A stretch of DNA of 64,000 nucleotides. Origin: an uncultured Alphaproteobacteria bacterium (GTDB lineage: Bacteria > Pseudomonadota > Alphaproteobacteria > GCA-2731375). The position numbers and the translations under genes were made by a program. The notes under the pieces were generated by a model, which ran no database searches, was not told the origin of the DNA, and was given only the letters and a program-made list of their open reading frames with translations. Positions 1-8,544 of the stretch are shown here, one piece after another (within the stretch, counting starts at the first letter, position 1; every line of letters starts with the position of its first letter). Where the stretch lies: NCBI GenBank assembly GCA_951812805.1, contig CATOSZ010000003.1, positions 1,132,557-1,196,556 of the forward strand, in the 5' to 3' direction.

Positions 1-1009
1 CCATCTCCGCCGCGATGTCGTCCGGCGTGCCGACGAGCGGGAAGGTGCCGGGATAGGTGCCCTCGTAGGACCGCCCCGTCGCGCGGGTGAAGCGGTTCTC
101 GGCCGGGCGGGCGGCGACCCGGTTGCCGCTGCCGGCAACGGCGCCCCGGTGGCCCCGGTGGTAGGCGCGGCCCTCGACGTCGGCCATCTCCTCGGCGAAA
201 TAATGGAAGAACTCTTCCGCCTCGCGCCGGCTCGGGCGGCAGACGATGTGGCTCATGGCATAGATGGGAAGGCTTCGCCCGTGCCGCGCCATGTGGCCGT
301 GCACGTCGGCCAGCAGGTTCGCCACCTGGCCGTGCTCGGTCACCGTGGTGAAGAGGGCGTCGGCCGCCTGGGCGGCGAAGTCGCGGCCCTTGGGCGAAAA
401 GCCGGCCGACATCACCAGGGGCCGCGGGCGCTGGATCGAAATGGGGTCGGTCTGCAGGTTTTTCAGCTGGAAGAATTCGCCCTCCCAGTCGAACTCCGAC
501 CCGCCCTCCAGCAGTTTCGCCCAGATCCGCCACCACTCCACGCCATGTTCATAGCGTGTCTCGGGATCGATGGTGACGCCGTGCAATTCGAACTCCGGCT
601 GGTTCCAGCCGCAGACGATGTTGAGGCCGGCGCGCCCGTGCGTCACGTGATCGATCGTCGCCATCGCTTTTGCCGCGAAGGCGGGCGTCACCAGCGGCAC
701 ATGCACCGTGGCGAAGACGCAGATTCGTTCCGTGAGCGCGCCGATGGCGGCCGAGTGGGTGAGCGTCTCGTAGGACTTGCCGTAGATGTTGGCCTGGCCC
801 TGATAGCCGCGCCACTTGGCGACCGGCAGGATGAATTCCAGGCCCGCCGCGTCGGCCAACCGGCACATGGCGACGATATCGTCCCACTCGGCCCGCCAGC
901 GTTCCGGCGCCAGGGAAATCGTCAGGCCGCCGTCGCAATTGGCGCTGAAGACGCCCAGCTTGAAGCGGTTCGGCCCGAACATCGGGTTCGTCGCGGCACG
1001 CGGATCCAT
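1..1009 (-). CDS. LLM-class flavin-dependent monooxygenase, RutA-like (3' end outside window)
   Basis: This is a luciferase-like (bacterial luciferase/RutA/DmoA superfamily) FMN-dependent monooxygenase. The gene enters from the left edge, so about 336 N-terminal residues are visible and the C-terminus is missing. The start ATG (complement of 1007-1009) gives MDPRAATNPMFGPNRFKLGV, followed by FSANCDGG, WRAEWDDIVAMC, ANIYGKSYETLTH, VATVHVPL-type strands and GLNIVCGWN, a pattern typical of the RutA and alkanesulfonate-monooxygenase branches. Such enzymes need FMNH2 from a separate flavin reductase. It begins 4 bp after the stop of the racemase-like gene, so the two are almost certainly co-transcribed. 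The pairing suggests oxidative or hydrolytic breakdown of a cyclic ureide or pyrimidine-like compound. The family is secure; the substrate is inference. Confidence 0.85.
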   Translation of the reverse strand, partial: MDPRAATNPMFGPNRFKLGVFSANCDGGLTISLAPERWRAEWDDIVAMCRLADAAGLEFILPVAKWRGYQGQANIYGKSYETLTHSAAIGALTERICVFATVHVPLVTPAFAAKAMATIDHVTHGRAGLNIVCGWNQPEFELHGVTIDPETRYEHGVEWWRIWAKLLEGGSEFDWEGEFFQLKNLQTDPISIQRPRPLVMSAGFSPKGRDFAAQAADALFTTVTEHGQVANLLADVHGHMARHGRSLPIYAMSHIVCRPSRREAEEFFHYFAEEMADVEGRAYHRGHRGAVAGSGNRVAARPAENRFTRATGRSYEGTYPGTFPLVGTPDDIAAEM

Positions 1010-1013
1010 GGTC

Positions 1014-1832
1014 TCAGTCCCCGAAGTCGAGCGTGTCGAGGCCGTAGAAGGCCAACACCTGGTCGACCCGCGCGGCGCTCGGGACCGAGTTATGAAAGCC
1101 GTGCCGGCTGGCGCTCAACCCGGTGGCACGCCGTAACTCGACCATCGTCTCGGCCATCTTCAACGTGACGGCGAAAGTGTCGATCAGCGGCACGTCGTCG
1201 ATCCGCGCGATCCCATTGCGCGCCAGCAGCAGGCTGATCGGCACCTCGCCCGCGATCAGCACGTCGCAGCCGGTCTCCGCGATCATCGCCCGCGCGGCGG
1301 CGGTGAACTGTTCGATCACCGGCCCTGGATCCGTATAGCCGGCGAGGACCTGGGCGAAAGAAATACCGTTGGCGCGCACGCCGGCGGAACGTTCCGCCAG
1401 GCCATAGGCGCGGATCTGTTCCTCATAGTGCGGGATCATGCGGTCGATGAAGATCATCACGCCGAAACGCTGGCCGAGCATGGTGGCGAGATGCAGGCTC
1501 GCCTCGCCCAGGCCGATCACCGGAATGTCGACCAGGCTGCGCGCCTCGCGCAGCATCGGGTTCGGCAGGGTGCACATGGCGTAAGCGTCGTAGCCCTGCC
1601 GCTCCGCCGCCCGCGCGGCGGCGAGCCACTGGTGGCCGTGCATCATGTAGGTGAAGCCATAACCGATGTCGTCGCCTGGATAGTCGGAAGGGTAGGTCCC
1701 GGGAAGCTGGCCGTGGAACATGATTTCGCTGTCGGGGCGCAGCACCTCGGCGGCGCGTTCCGCCAACGCCTCGCCATAGGCCGGCAGGTCCTCCAACACG
1801 GTAAAGCTCTGATGCCAGATCCGCATACCCAT
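1014..1832 (-). CDS. Asp/Glu/hydantoin racemase family protein
   Basis: A 272-residue protein of the aspartate/glutamate/hydantoin racemase superfamily. The paired catalytic cysteines of the family appear as Cys87 (AMCTLPNP) and Cys189 (ETGCDVLIAGEVP), and the length is normal. Family members racemise hydantoins or allantoin or isomerise related acids by two-base proton transfer. It is the first gene of a minus-strand pair with the RutA-like monooxygenase (4-bp gap), which fits a role in cyclic ureide or pyrimidine catabolism. The N-terminus MGMRIWHQSFT fits the first beta strand; the ATG at 1832 and the one at 1826 are both usable. The exact reaction cannot be told from sequence; arylmalonate or maleate isomerase-like activities are alternatives. 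Confidence 0.8.
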   Translation of the reverse strand: MGMRIWHQSFTVLEDLPAYGEALAERAAEVLRPDSEIMFHGQLPGTYPSDYPGDDIGYGFTYMMHGHQWLAAARAAERQGYDAYAMCTLPNPMLREARSLVDIPVIGLGEASLHLATMLGQRFGVMIFIDRMIPHYEEQIRAYGLAERSAGVRANGISFAQVLAGYTDPGPVIEQFTAAARAMIAETGCDVLIAGEVPISLLLARNGIARIDDVPLIDTFAVTLKMAETMVELRRATGLSASRHGFHNSVPSAARVDQVLAFYGLDTLDFGD

Positions 1833-1923
1833 CGCCGCATTCTCCCTTTCGCCAAGACGGGGCCGATCTTGGCCGAGGCCTCACATCGAGACAACAGAGG
1901 GGATGGAGATCGCGTTGGTCGCC

Positions 1924-2121
1924 TCAAGTGCGCGGATCTTCCTTTGCTTCGTCGAAGATCCTTTTGGCGATCAAATAGACCCAGCGAAGCAAGGGAACGG
2001 CGACGAGGGCCAGCAACAGACCAAGGTCCGACACCTCGTCATTGCCCCTGAACCAGCCGGCGATCAACAGGGCAACGGCAATTGCCCAGAGGCCCCAACA
2101 TAACCAGAACAGGAACCGCAT
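1924..2121 (-). CDS. small two-helix membrane protein, unknown function
   Basis: A 65-residue ORF with two strongly hydrophobic segments (about residues 3-22 and 33-53) split by a polar GNDEVSD turn. It ends in a charged tail (KRIFDEAKEDPRT), consistent with a small inner-membrane hairpin protein with both ends in the cytoplasm. It lies between the racemase-like and amidohydrolase genes on the same strand. I do not recognise the family. Membrane-like composition and lack of a competing gene support it, but small size keeps confidence moderate. Confidence 0.5.
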   Translation of the reverse strand: MRFLFWLCWGLWAIAVALLIAGWFRGNDEVSDLGLLLALVAVPLLRWVYLIAKRIFDEAKEDPRT

Positions 2122-2133
2122 TCCGCGATGCTG

Positions 2134-2988
2134 CTACGTGGCCGCCGCCCGCCCGCTCGGCTCCCAGCCGTAGAGGCGTGCGAGGTTGCCGCCCATCAGC
2201 AGGGCGCGTTCCGCGTCGTCGAACCGAGTCGTCAGGCGGAACGGCTCGACGCCCTGGGCGTAGCTCAGCACCCGGATCGCCCGGGTCCAGTCGGTGCCCC
2301 AGATACAGCGCTCGATGCCGAAGGCCTCGACGATGCGCAGCACCGGGTCCCAGATGTCGTCATAGGGATAGGGCTGGTGCGAGAGGGTGCAGGCACCGGA
2401 AATCTTGATCGCCACGTTGTCGTATGCCGCCAGCGCCAGGACCTTGGGCAGGTCGGCGAAGGGGTCCGCCGGGGCGGGGGGATCGAAGGGCTGCTGCAGG
2501 CCCAGGTGATCGACCACCAGCCGGGTGTCGGGATGCGCCGCCGCGACGGCCGCAGCCTGTTCCTGGCGATCCCAGCACAGCAGGTTGACGGGCAGCGACA
2601 GGCGTCCCGCCGCGCCCAACACCGCGGCGATGCCGGGATCGGCGGGATCGTCGCTGACCTCGTCGTTCATCATGATGCGGATGCCGACGGTGCCCTCGCG
2701 CGCCGCCCAGGCCTCGATCTCCTCGACCACGGCGCCATCGTTGGTGTCGACCGGTTTGACCAGGGCGAAGCGGTCCGGGTGGGCCTCGCGGACCTCGATC
2801 GCGTAGCTCGGATCGAAGCGGTACATGGTGTGGACCGAGACCAGCAGGGCCCCGTCGACGCCGACCGCGTCCATCGCCGCCACCATCTGGTCGCCCGTCA
2901 CCTCCGGCGGGCCGGCCAGCACACCGTGCCAGGGCCGTCCCGGATGGTCGCGTTCATAGGCGTGCACCTGCGCGTCGATCGTCACCAT
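2134..2988 (-). CDS. amidohydrolase family 2 (metal-dependent TIM-barrel hydrolase)
   Basis: A 284-residue amidohydrolase-2 protein of the 2-pyrone-4,6-dicarboxylate lactonase/4-sulfomuconolactonase type. The N-terminal metal motif is DAQVHAYERDHP, and later strands carry RIMMNDE, LVVDHLGL (barrel His) and the C-terminal CIWGTDWTRA with the catalytic Asp. I set the start at the ATG on 2986-2988, because an AGGACGG ribosome site lies just upstream and the protein then begins right at the first strand (MVTIDAQVH). A longer reading frame starting at 3036 adds residues with no family resemblance. These enzymes hydrolyse lactones or decarboxylate cyclic acids. The gene is divergent from the beta-propeller gene at 3108. 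The substrate is not deducible. Confidence 0.85.
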   Translation of the reverse strand: MVTIDAQVHAYERDHPGRPWHGVLAGPPEVTGDQMVAAMDAVGVDGALLVSVHTMYRFDPSYAIEVREAHPDRFALVKPVDTNDGAVVEEIEAWAAREGTVGIRIMMNDEVSDDPADPGIAAVLGAAGRLSLPVNLLCWDRQEQAAAVAAAHPDTRLVVDHLGLQQPFDPPAPADPFADLPKVLALAAYDNVAIKISGACTLSHQPYPYDDIWDPVLRIVEAFGIERCIWGTDWTRAIRVLSYAQGVEPFRLTTRFDDAERALLMGGNLARLYGWEPSGRAAAT

Positions 2989-3107
2989 GGTCGCCGTCCT
3001 CCCGGTTGCGGAGCACGAGCTTAGCGCGCCCTGCATGTTTCGTCGCCCCGCCGGCTCGGCTACACTTTCGCCTCGGTCTTTGGAAATCGCCAGGGAGGCA
3101 CGCGAGC

Positions 3108-4160
3108 ATGTCCCAGTCCCACATCCATGTCGGTGTCGCCGGCTATGTCGGCCGCCCGGACGCGGTGGGCGCCGTCGGCGTCTTCCGCCGGCCCTGCGCG
3201 GGCGGCGCCTGGCAGCATGTGCTCGACAGCCACGAGGTTCACACCGTCTTCGTCTACCCGGACGAGCCGAGCCTGGTCTTCGCCGGCAGCAACGACGGCG
3301 TCTGGTTCAGCGGCGACTACGGCGCCACGTACGAACGGGCGCGGTTCCCCGACGACAACATGCAGATCTGGTGCTTCCTGGTTTCCGAGGCCGACCCGGA
3401 TTTGATGTATGCCGGCGCTTCACCGCTCGCGGTCTATCGCTCCCAGGACCGGGGCCGCAGCTGGAGCGAGCTCGCCGAGCCGGACATCCCCGAGCGTTGC
3501 GCCGGCCCCTTCAACCCGCGGGTCATGCGCCTGGCCGAGACGCCCGGCAAGCCCGGCGAACTTTATGCGGCGCTGGAGATCGCCGGCGCCATGCGGACGA
3601 CCGACGGCGGCGAAAGCTGGCAGGATCTCGGCGACGACCTGGTCCGCCTGTCCGACGAGCCGCATCTGCGAAGCGCGATCGTGCAGCAGGACACCCAGGC
3701 CGAGGGCATGCTCGACGGCCACGCGATCGCGATCTGCGCGGCCAAGCCGGACACGCCGATCATCGCCGTGCGCATGGGCCTGTTCTCGACCGGCAACGGC
3801 GGCTCGACCTGGGCGGACATGGACATCCGCCGCTTCTCGCCGACCACTTACGGGCGCGATATCAAGGCCTCGCCGCACGATCCCGCGACCCTCTACAGCG
3901 CGCTCTCCGTCGCGGCGGCGAGCCATGACGGCGGGGTCTATCGCTCGACCGACGCGGGCGAAAGCTGGCAGCGCTTCGACAAGGTGCAGGTCAACGGCAC
4001 CATCATGAACATCGGCCTGCACACCTCGGACCCGAACCAAGTCTATATCGGCGCGCGCTACGACGGCGAGATCTTCGGCACCCACGACGGCGGCGAGAGC
4101 TGGGAGGCGATGTCGATCCCCGGCCCGATCAAGGACATCTATGCCGTCGCCGCCGGGTGA
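3108..4160 (+). CDS. BNR/VPS10-like beta-propeller protein (exo-alpha-sialidase fold)
   Basis: A 350-residue protein built of BNR (Asp-box) repeats: SGDYGATY, SQDRGRSWSE, TTDGGESWQD, STGNGGSTWAD, STDAGESWQR and THDGGESWEA. It therefore folds as a sialidase/sortilin/Ycf48-type beta propeller. There is no signal peptide, so it is probably cytoplasmic. The start ATG at 3108 has AGGGAGG (3092-3098) at good spacing; the open frame extends upstream to 3006 without a ribosome site. The sialidase catalytic Arg triad is not evident, so true sialidase activity is unlikely. A binding, assembly or small-molecule lyase role is more plausible. It is divergent from the amidohydrolase and 18 bp before the cyclase gene. 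Confidence 0.75.
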   Translation: MSQSHIHVGVAGYVGRPDAVGAVGVFRRPCAGGAWQHVLDSHEVHTVFVYPDEPSLVFAGSNDGVWFSGDYGATYERARFPDDNMQIWCFLVSEADPDLMYAGASPLAVYRSQDRGRSWSELAEPDIPERCAGPFNPRVMRLAETPGKPGELYAALEIAGAMRTTDGGESWQDLGDDLVRLSDEPHLRSAIVQQDTQAEGMLDGHAIAICAAKPDTPIIAVRMGLFSTGNGGSTWADMDIRRFSPTTYGRDIKASPHDPATLYSALSVAAASHDGGVYRSTDAGESWQRFDKVQVNGTIMNIGLHTSDPNQVYIGARYDGEIFGTHDGGESWEAMSIPGPIKDIYAVAAG

Positions 4161-4178
4161 GTTTCGGACCACGCTCTA

Positions 4179-7100
4179 ATGTCGGCTGAGATCAAAGATT
4201 GGTTGGAGGCGCTGGGCCTCGGCAAGTATGGCGATGCATTCGTCGAGAACGAAGTCGAACTTCGAAGCCTTCCACATCTGGATCAAGACGATCTCAAGGA
4301 ACTCGGCGTCGCCCTCGGTCACCGCAAGTTGATGCTTTCGGCGATCCGGGAGCTGACGGCAGTATCGACGCCGCCAGCATCCGCTTCGCCCGGTGACGCG
4401 GCCACGATGTCCACCGCACCCGGTGGTGATGGGGAACGCCGCTGGCTGACGATCATGTTTTGCGACCTCGTCGATTCGACGGCGCTTGCGGGACGGCTGG
4501 ATCCGGAGATCATGCGCGAGGTCCTGCGCCACTATCAGGATCGATGCGCCGGCGAAATCTCCCGGTTCGACGGCTTCGTCGCAAAGTTCATGGGCGACGG
4601 CATCCTCGCCTACTTCGGCTATCCCAAGGCGCACGAGGATTCCGCCGAACGGGCGGTGCAGGCCGGGCTCGCCATCCTGGATGCGATGCGCGGAACGGCG
4701 ACGCCCGACGGCCAGCCTTTGGGGGTGCGGATCGGTATCGCGACCGGGTTGGTCGTGGTCGGAGACCTTGTCGGTGAAGGATCCTCACAGGAGGAAGCGG
4801 TCGTCGGCGAGACGCCGAACCTCGCCGCGCGCCTGCAGGGCCTGGCGGCACCGGGGCAGCTGGTCATCGCCGAGGCGACCCGCCGCCTCCTCGGGGTGAA
4901 CTTCGAGCTTGAGGATCTCGGCCGCCGGCAGCTCAAGGGTATCGACGAGCCGACCACCGCTTACGCCGTCGTCGGTGTGCGGACGAGCGCAAGCCGGTTC
5001 GACTCCAGGACCGGTGCCGCCCTCTCGCAGCTGGTGGGTCGCGACCAGGAGCTGGCGCTGTTGTTGGAGCGCTGGACCCAGGCCAAAGGAGGCGAAGGCC
5101 AGGGCGTGTTGTTGGTGGGCGAGGCGGGGATCGGCAAGTCCAGGATCACCCGGGCCTTGTTCGACGGGATCGAGGCGGAGTCCCACCTGCGGATCCGCTA
5201 CCAATGCTCGCCCTATCATGGCGACAGCGCACTTTGGCCGGTGATACAGCAACTCGAACGCGCGGCGAAGTTCACCGGGACGGACACAGGCGAGGCCAAA
5301 CTGGACAAGCTGGAAGCTCTGCTTGCGCAGGCCGGCAACGCCGACGAGGCGAGTCCCTTGATCGCCGAACTGATCGGCCTGGACGGCGAGGGCCGCTACG
5401 GTCCAATGGATATGATACCCCGCGTCCAGCGGCAGCGGACGTTGGACGCCCTGGTCGTGCAGCTGCTGGGGCTGGCCTCCGGCATGCCGGTCCTGATGGT
5501 GCTGGAAGATGCCCATTGGATCGACCCGACGACGTTGGAATTCATCGAGCTCTGCCTCGAAGGCATTTCCGCGGCGCCCGTCCTGCTTCTGCTCACCAGC
5601 CGCCCCGACAATCAGCCGAGCCTCGCCGGACACCCCCACGTCACCCGTCTCACCTTGAACCGGCTCGGCCGTCAGGGCATCGAGGCCATCGTGGCGGGGC
5701 TGGGCGGAGACGCCTTGCCGGCCGACGCCGTCGGCGAGATCGTCGCGCGCACCGACGGGGTGCCGCTCTTCATCGAAGAGCTGACGAAGGCGATCCTGGA
5801 ATCGGGCGAAACGACGATACCGACCTCCCTGCATGATTCCCTGATGGCACGCCTGGACCGGATCCCCGAAGTGAAGGAGGTGGCGCAGGTCGCCGCCTGT
5901 ATCGGCCGCGAGTTCCACCATTCTCTGCTGTCGACCATCGCGGAAGCGTCGGAACAAGACCTCAGACGATCCCTGGACAAGCTCGCCGAGGTCGAACTGA
6001 TATTTCGTCGCGGCGCGCCACCCGATGCCCACTATACTTTCAAGCACGCGTTGGTTCGCGATGCCGCCTATCAGAGCCTTCTCAAGAGCCGACGGCAGAA
6101 CGTACACGGCCGCATTGCCGACGCCCTGGACGTCTCGTCTTCGACCTCTGCGGGGGCCGAGCCTGAAATTCTAGCCCGCCACCTCGAACTGGCGGACCGA
6201 GTCGCGGAGTCCATCGCGCAGTGGCAGATTGCGGGCACCCATGCCAATCGACGCTTCGCCTACAGGGAGGCCATCGGCCATCTCGAGAATGGACTGCGGT
6301 TGCTGAAGACCTCGACCGGGGACCCGGAACGGGATGGCCACGAACTGATGCTGCGCCGGGCGCTCGGGCCGGCGCTGATCAACGCGCGGGGATGGTCGAC
6401 GGACGAGGTCAAAACCAACTACGACCGTGCACAACGGTTGTGCCAGGCGCTGGGCAACGAAGAGGCATTGTTCGAGGTCCTGCGTGGTCTTTGGCAGTTT
6501 CATCTAACGCGCACCGATCTCGCACAGTGCCTCGCACTCGGCAAGCAGATGTTGGATCAGGCCCACCGCGCGCCCGGCGAAGGCCGGGAACTCGACGCCG
6601 ACTATGCCCTGGGGGCGACCTATATCTGGCGGGGTGAATTCGAGCACGCGCGGGAGCATTTCGAAGCCGGGCGGAAGCGTTACGAACGACAGGGGGATAC
6701 CGGAGCGGGCGACAAGTCCGGCCACTCCGCCGGCGTCGTCTGCCTGTATCTGGGCGCACAGACGTTTTGGTGCCTCGGCTATCCCGACCGGGCACGCGCC
6801 CTGATCGAGGAGGCTCGGGACCTGGCGGCACGGCTGTCGCTGCCGTTCTCCATCGCCATCTCGACATTGCAGTCGGCGTTCACGCAGCTCCATTGTCGCA
6901 ATCCTGGTCAGACCGCCGAGTTGGCGGAGGAGGGGTACCGCGTCGCGGCCGAGTACGGTTTTCCCGCCCTCTCGGCCGAGCTGGATATCGTGCGGGGTTG
7001 GGCCGCGGCCATGTCCGGGCGGCTGTCCGAAGGCATGGCGCAGATGCAACTCGGCCTGGATGCGTTCGCGGAAATGGGGCTCCTCTTGCAACGGCCTTGC

Positions 7101-7493
7101 TATCAGATACTCATGGCGGAAATGCACATCGAATGCGGGGCCATCGATGCCGCCGAGAACGCCCTCGACGAGGCCGGAGCCCTGGCGCGTGAAACCGCCG
7201 AGGGATACGCTGAAGCCGAATGGCATCGGGTCGCCGCAAAACTTCATATCGCGCGAAACAACGACGTCGCCGCTGCGGTGGCCAGCCTACGCGATGCCTT
7301 ACGCATCGCCCAAGCGCAGGGTGCCAAATCCTGGCAGATCCGCGCGGCCAAGGACCTCGCACGGCTCTGGGCGAACCGTGGCCAGAGGCAAGAGGCCGTG
7401 GCGTTGCTGGCGCCGATCTACGGCTGGTTCACGGAAGGGTTGGACACACCCGATCTCGAAGAGGCAAAGGCGCTCCTCGATGAACTGGCTTGA
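4179..7493 (+). CDS. SAM-domain / class III adenylate cyclase / AAA-STAND ATPase / TPR signalling protein
   Basis: A 1104-residue multidomain protein. Residues 1-60 form a SAM domain (IKDWLEALGLGKYGDAFVEN). Residues about 88-265 are a class III nucleotide cyclase domain with both metal aspartates, D96 (FCDLVDST) and D140 (KFMGDGILAYFG), followed by GIATGLVVVGDLVG. From about 280 a STAND/AAA ATPase follows with Walker A GEAGIGKSR (314-322), a Walker B-like LMVLEDAHWID, and a winged-helix-like region. The C-terminal ~450 residues are helical TPR-like repeats. This architecture is a known large cyclase family in alphaproteobacteria, thought to couple ligand or protein sensing by the TPRs to cAMP/cGMP synthesis. 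The start at 4179 has no clear Shine-Dalgarno but matches the SAM domain start. Confidence 0.9.
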   Translation: MSAEIKDWLEALGLGKYGDAFVENEVELRSLPHLDQDDLKELGVALGHRKLMLSAIRELTAVSTPPASASPGDAATMSTAPGGDGERRWLTIMFCDLVDSTALAGRLDPEIMREVLRHYQDRCAGEISRFDGFVAKFMGDGILAYFGYPKAHEDSAERAVQAGLAILDAMRGTATPDGQPLGVRIGIATGLVVVGDLVGEGSSQEEAVVGETPNLAARLQGLAAPGQLVIAEATRRLLGVNFELEDLGRRQLKGIDEPTTAYAVVGVRTSASRFDSRTGAALSQLVGRDQELALLLERWTQAKGGEGQGVLLVGEAGIGKSRITRALFDGIEAESHLRIRYQCSPYHGDSALWPVIQQLERAAKFTGTDTGEAKLDKLEALLAQAGNADEASPLIAELIGLDGEGRYGPMDMIPRVQRQRTLDALVVQLLGLASGMPVLMVLEDAHWIDPTTLEFIELCLEGISAAPVLLLLTSRPDNQPSLAGHPHVTRLTLNRLGRQGIEAIVAGLGGDALPADAVGEIVARTDGVPLFIEELTKAILESGETTIPTSLHDSLMARLDRIPEVKEVAQVAACIGREFHHSLLSTIAEASEQDLRRSLDKLAEVELIFRRGAPPDAHYTFKHALVRDAAYQSLLKSRRQNVHGRIADALDVSSSTSAGAEPEILARHLELADRVAESIAQWQIAGTHANRRFAYREAIGHLENGLRLLKTSTGDPERDGHELMLRRALGPALINARGWSTDEVKTNYDRAQRLCQALGNEEALFEVLRGLWQFHLTRTDLAQCLALGKQMLDQAHRAPGEGRELDADYALGATYIWRGEFEHAREHFEAGRKRYERQGDTGAGDKSGHSAGVVCLYLGAQTFWCLGYPDRARALIEEARDLAARLSLPFSIAISTLQSAFTQLHCRNPGQTAELAEEGYRVAAEYGFPALSAELDIVRGWAAAMSGRLSEGMAQMQLGLDAFAEMGLLLQRPCYQILMAEMHIECGAIDAAENALDEAGALARETAEGYAEAEWHRVAAKLHIARNNDVAAAVASLRDALRIAQAQGAKSWQIRAAKDLARLWANRGQRQEAVALLAPIYGWFTEGLDTPDLEEAKALLDELA

Positions 7494-7542
7494 GGCCGCG
7501 TGTGGCTGTCAGATCCGATAGCCGACCTCGAACCGGCGTCGC

Positions 7543-8310
7543 CTACGCGCCCTCGCCGACGAGGTCCCGCGTGAAGACGTCGTAAGCGTCCCGCATCGGA
7601 AGCTCGAGGTCGACCTTTACCCGGCGCCGGGTCGCGGTGACGCTCTCGCCGGTCTTTGGATTGACGCCGGCCTTCTCGTAGCTCTCCCAATAGAGCGCGA
7701 TGCCGCGGCGCTGCCAGGCCGGCAGGTCGTTGAAGTTGACGCCGCCCTCCTGGAACAACAGCTCGTTCTTCTGGCCGACCGACAGGCCGTTCAGGCGCCC
7801 GGTCGCGGTATCGGCGGAAAGCCCCTGGCCGCGCAGCAGCCAGTAGCAGTGACCGTTGAGCGCGTTGCGATGGGCGTCCTCGCTGCGCCAGCGCAGATAG
7901 GCCACCACCCGGTCGAGGTCCGGCAACTGGCTGATCCGGCAATCGAAGGCGGCGGGCGCGCCGAGACGAAGCGAGAACGCGGCGCTCGCCTCCGCGGCCA
8001 GGAGAGAATCGAGCTTGCGCAGCTTGCGGGCGAAGGCATCCTCGTCGCGGTCCAGAACCAGGTTGATCTCGTCGCTCTGGGTATAGGCGTAACGCACGCG
8101 AAAGCCGCAGCTCATCAGGTGTTGCGAGGTCGCGATCATGTGGTCGCGAAACGCTGTGTCGTAGGGCGCCTCGAATTCGTGCACCTCGCGGGTCAGCCGC
8201 GTGAAACCGCGCCCGTCGATCCGCGCCACCATATGAATGCCGGGCAACACGCAGTGGTCGTGCGCCGTCTCGTAGATCCGCATCCGGGACTCGAGCTCGT
8301 CGAACTTCAT
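7543..8310 (-). CDS. Thg1-like tRNA(His) guanylyltransferase / 3'-5' polymerase
   Basis: A 255-residue protein of the Thg1/TLP family, which adds nucleotides in the 3'-5' direction (G-1 addition to tRNA-His in eukaryotes, tRNA 5'-end repair in bacterial and archaeal Thg1-like proteins). The palm-domain metal ligands are visible: D32 in ARIDGRGFTRL and D80-E81 in YTQSDEINLVL. Further family blocks are HNALNGHCYWLL-like (HRNALNGHCYWLLR) and LSVGQKNELLFQEGGVNFNDLP. Length and domain order match bacterial TLPs. The start ATG at 8310 gives MKFDELESRMRIYE, the canonical beginning. It lies between the cyclase gene (convergent) and the broken antiporter tail. Family assignment is strong. Whether it works on tRNA-His or in general repair cannot be seen. 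Confidence 0.9.
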   Translation of the reverse strand: MKFDELESRMRIYETAHDHCVLPGIHMVARIDGRGFTRLTREVHEFEAPYDTAFRDHMIATSQHLMSCGFRVRYAYTQSDEINLVLDRDEDAFARKLRKLDSLLAAEASAAFSLRLGAPAAFDCRISQLPDLDRVVAYLRWRSEDAHRNALNGHCYWLLRGQGLSADTATGRLNGLSVGQKNELLFQEGGVNFNDLPAWQRRGIALYWESYEKAGVNPKTGESVTATRRRVKVDLELPMRDAYDVFTRDLVGEGA

Positions 8311-8353
8311 GGTCAGCGGTTCTCCATCGTCGGGCGCGCGCGCATGTCACACC

Positions 8354-8437
8354 CTACTCACGGCCCCGGCTTTCGTCGACGGCGGCCTGCTCCGCCTGAC
8401 GGCGGACCTCGACCATCTCCCGCGCCGCGTGGTCGGG
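8354..8437 (-). pseudogene. 3' fragment of kefB/kefC-like antiporter gene, cut off by IS21
   Basis: Reading the minus strand from 8437 gives DHAAREMVEVRRQAEQAA and then VDESRGRE with a TAG stop at 8354-8356. Joined in frame to the antiporter fragment at 11413-13080 across the duplicated GTCGGG, it restores ...MDLGIPD-HAAREMVEVRRQ, the normal C-terminal helix of Kef-type antiporters. It no longer has a start and is separated from its gene by 2975 bp. Confidence 0.8.
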
Positions 8438-8544
8438 TGTGAATCGGCATGCAAAACTGACCCACTTTGGTGGGTTATGAGCGGTAAGAATTGACCCACC
8501 TGGAACGCTAGCATCCGCACGGAACAGTGCGGAGGAAAGAGCAG

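Noticed and set aside
4785-6107. A 440-codon minus-strand frame inside the cyclase gene
   Set aside because: Antisense shadow of a strongly supported multidomain gene.
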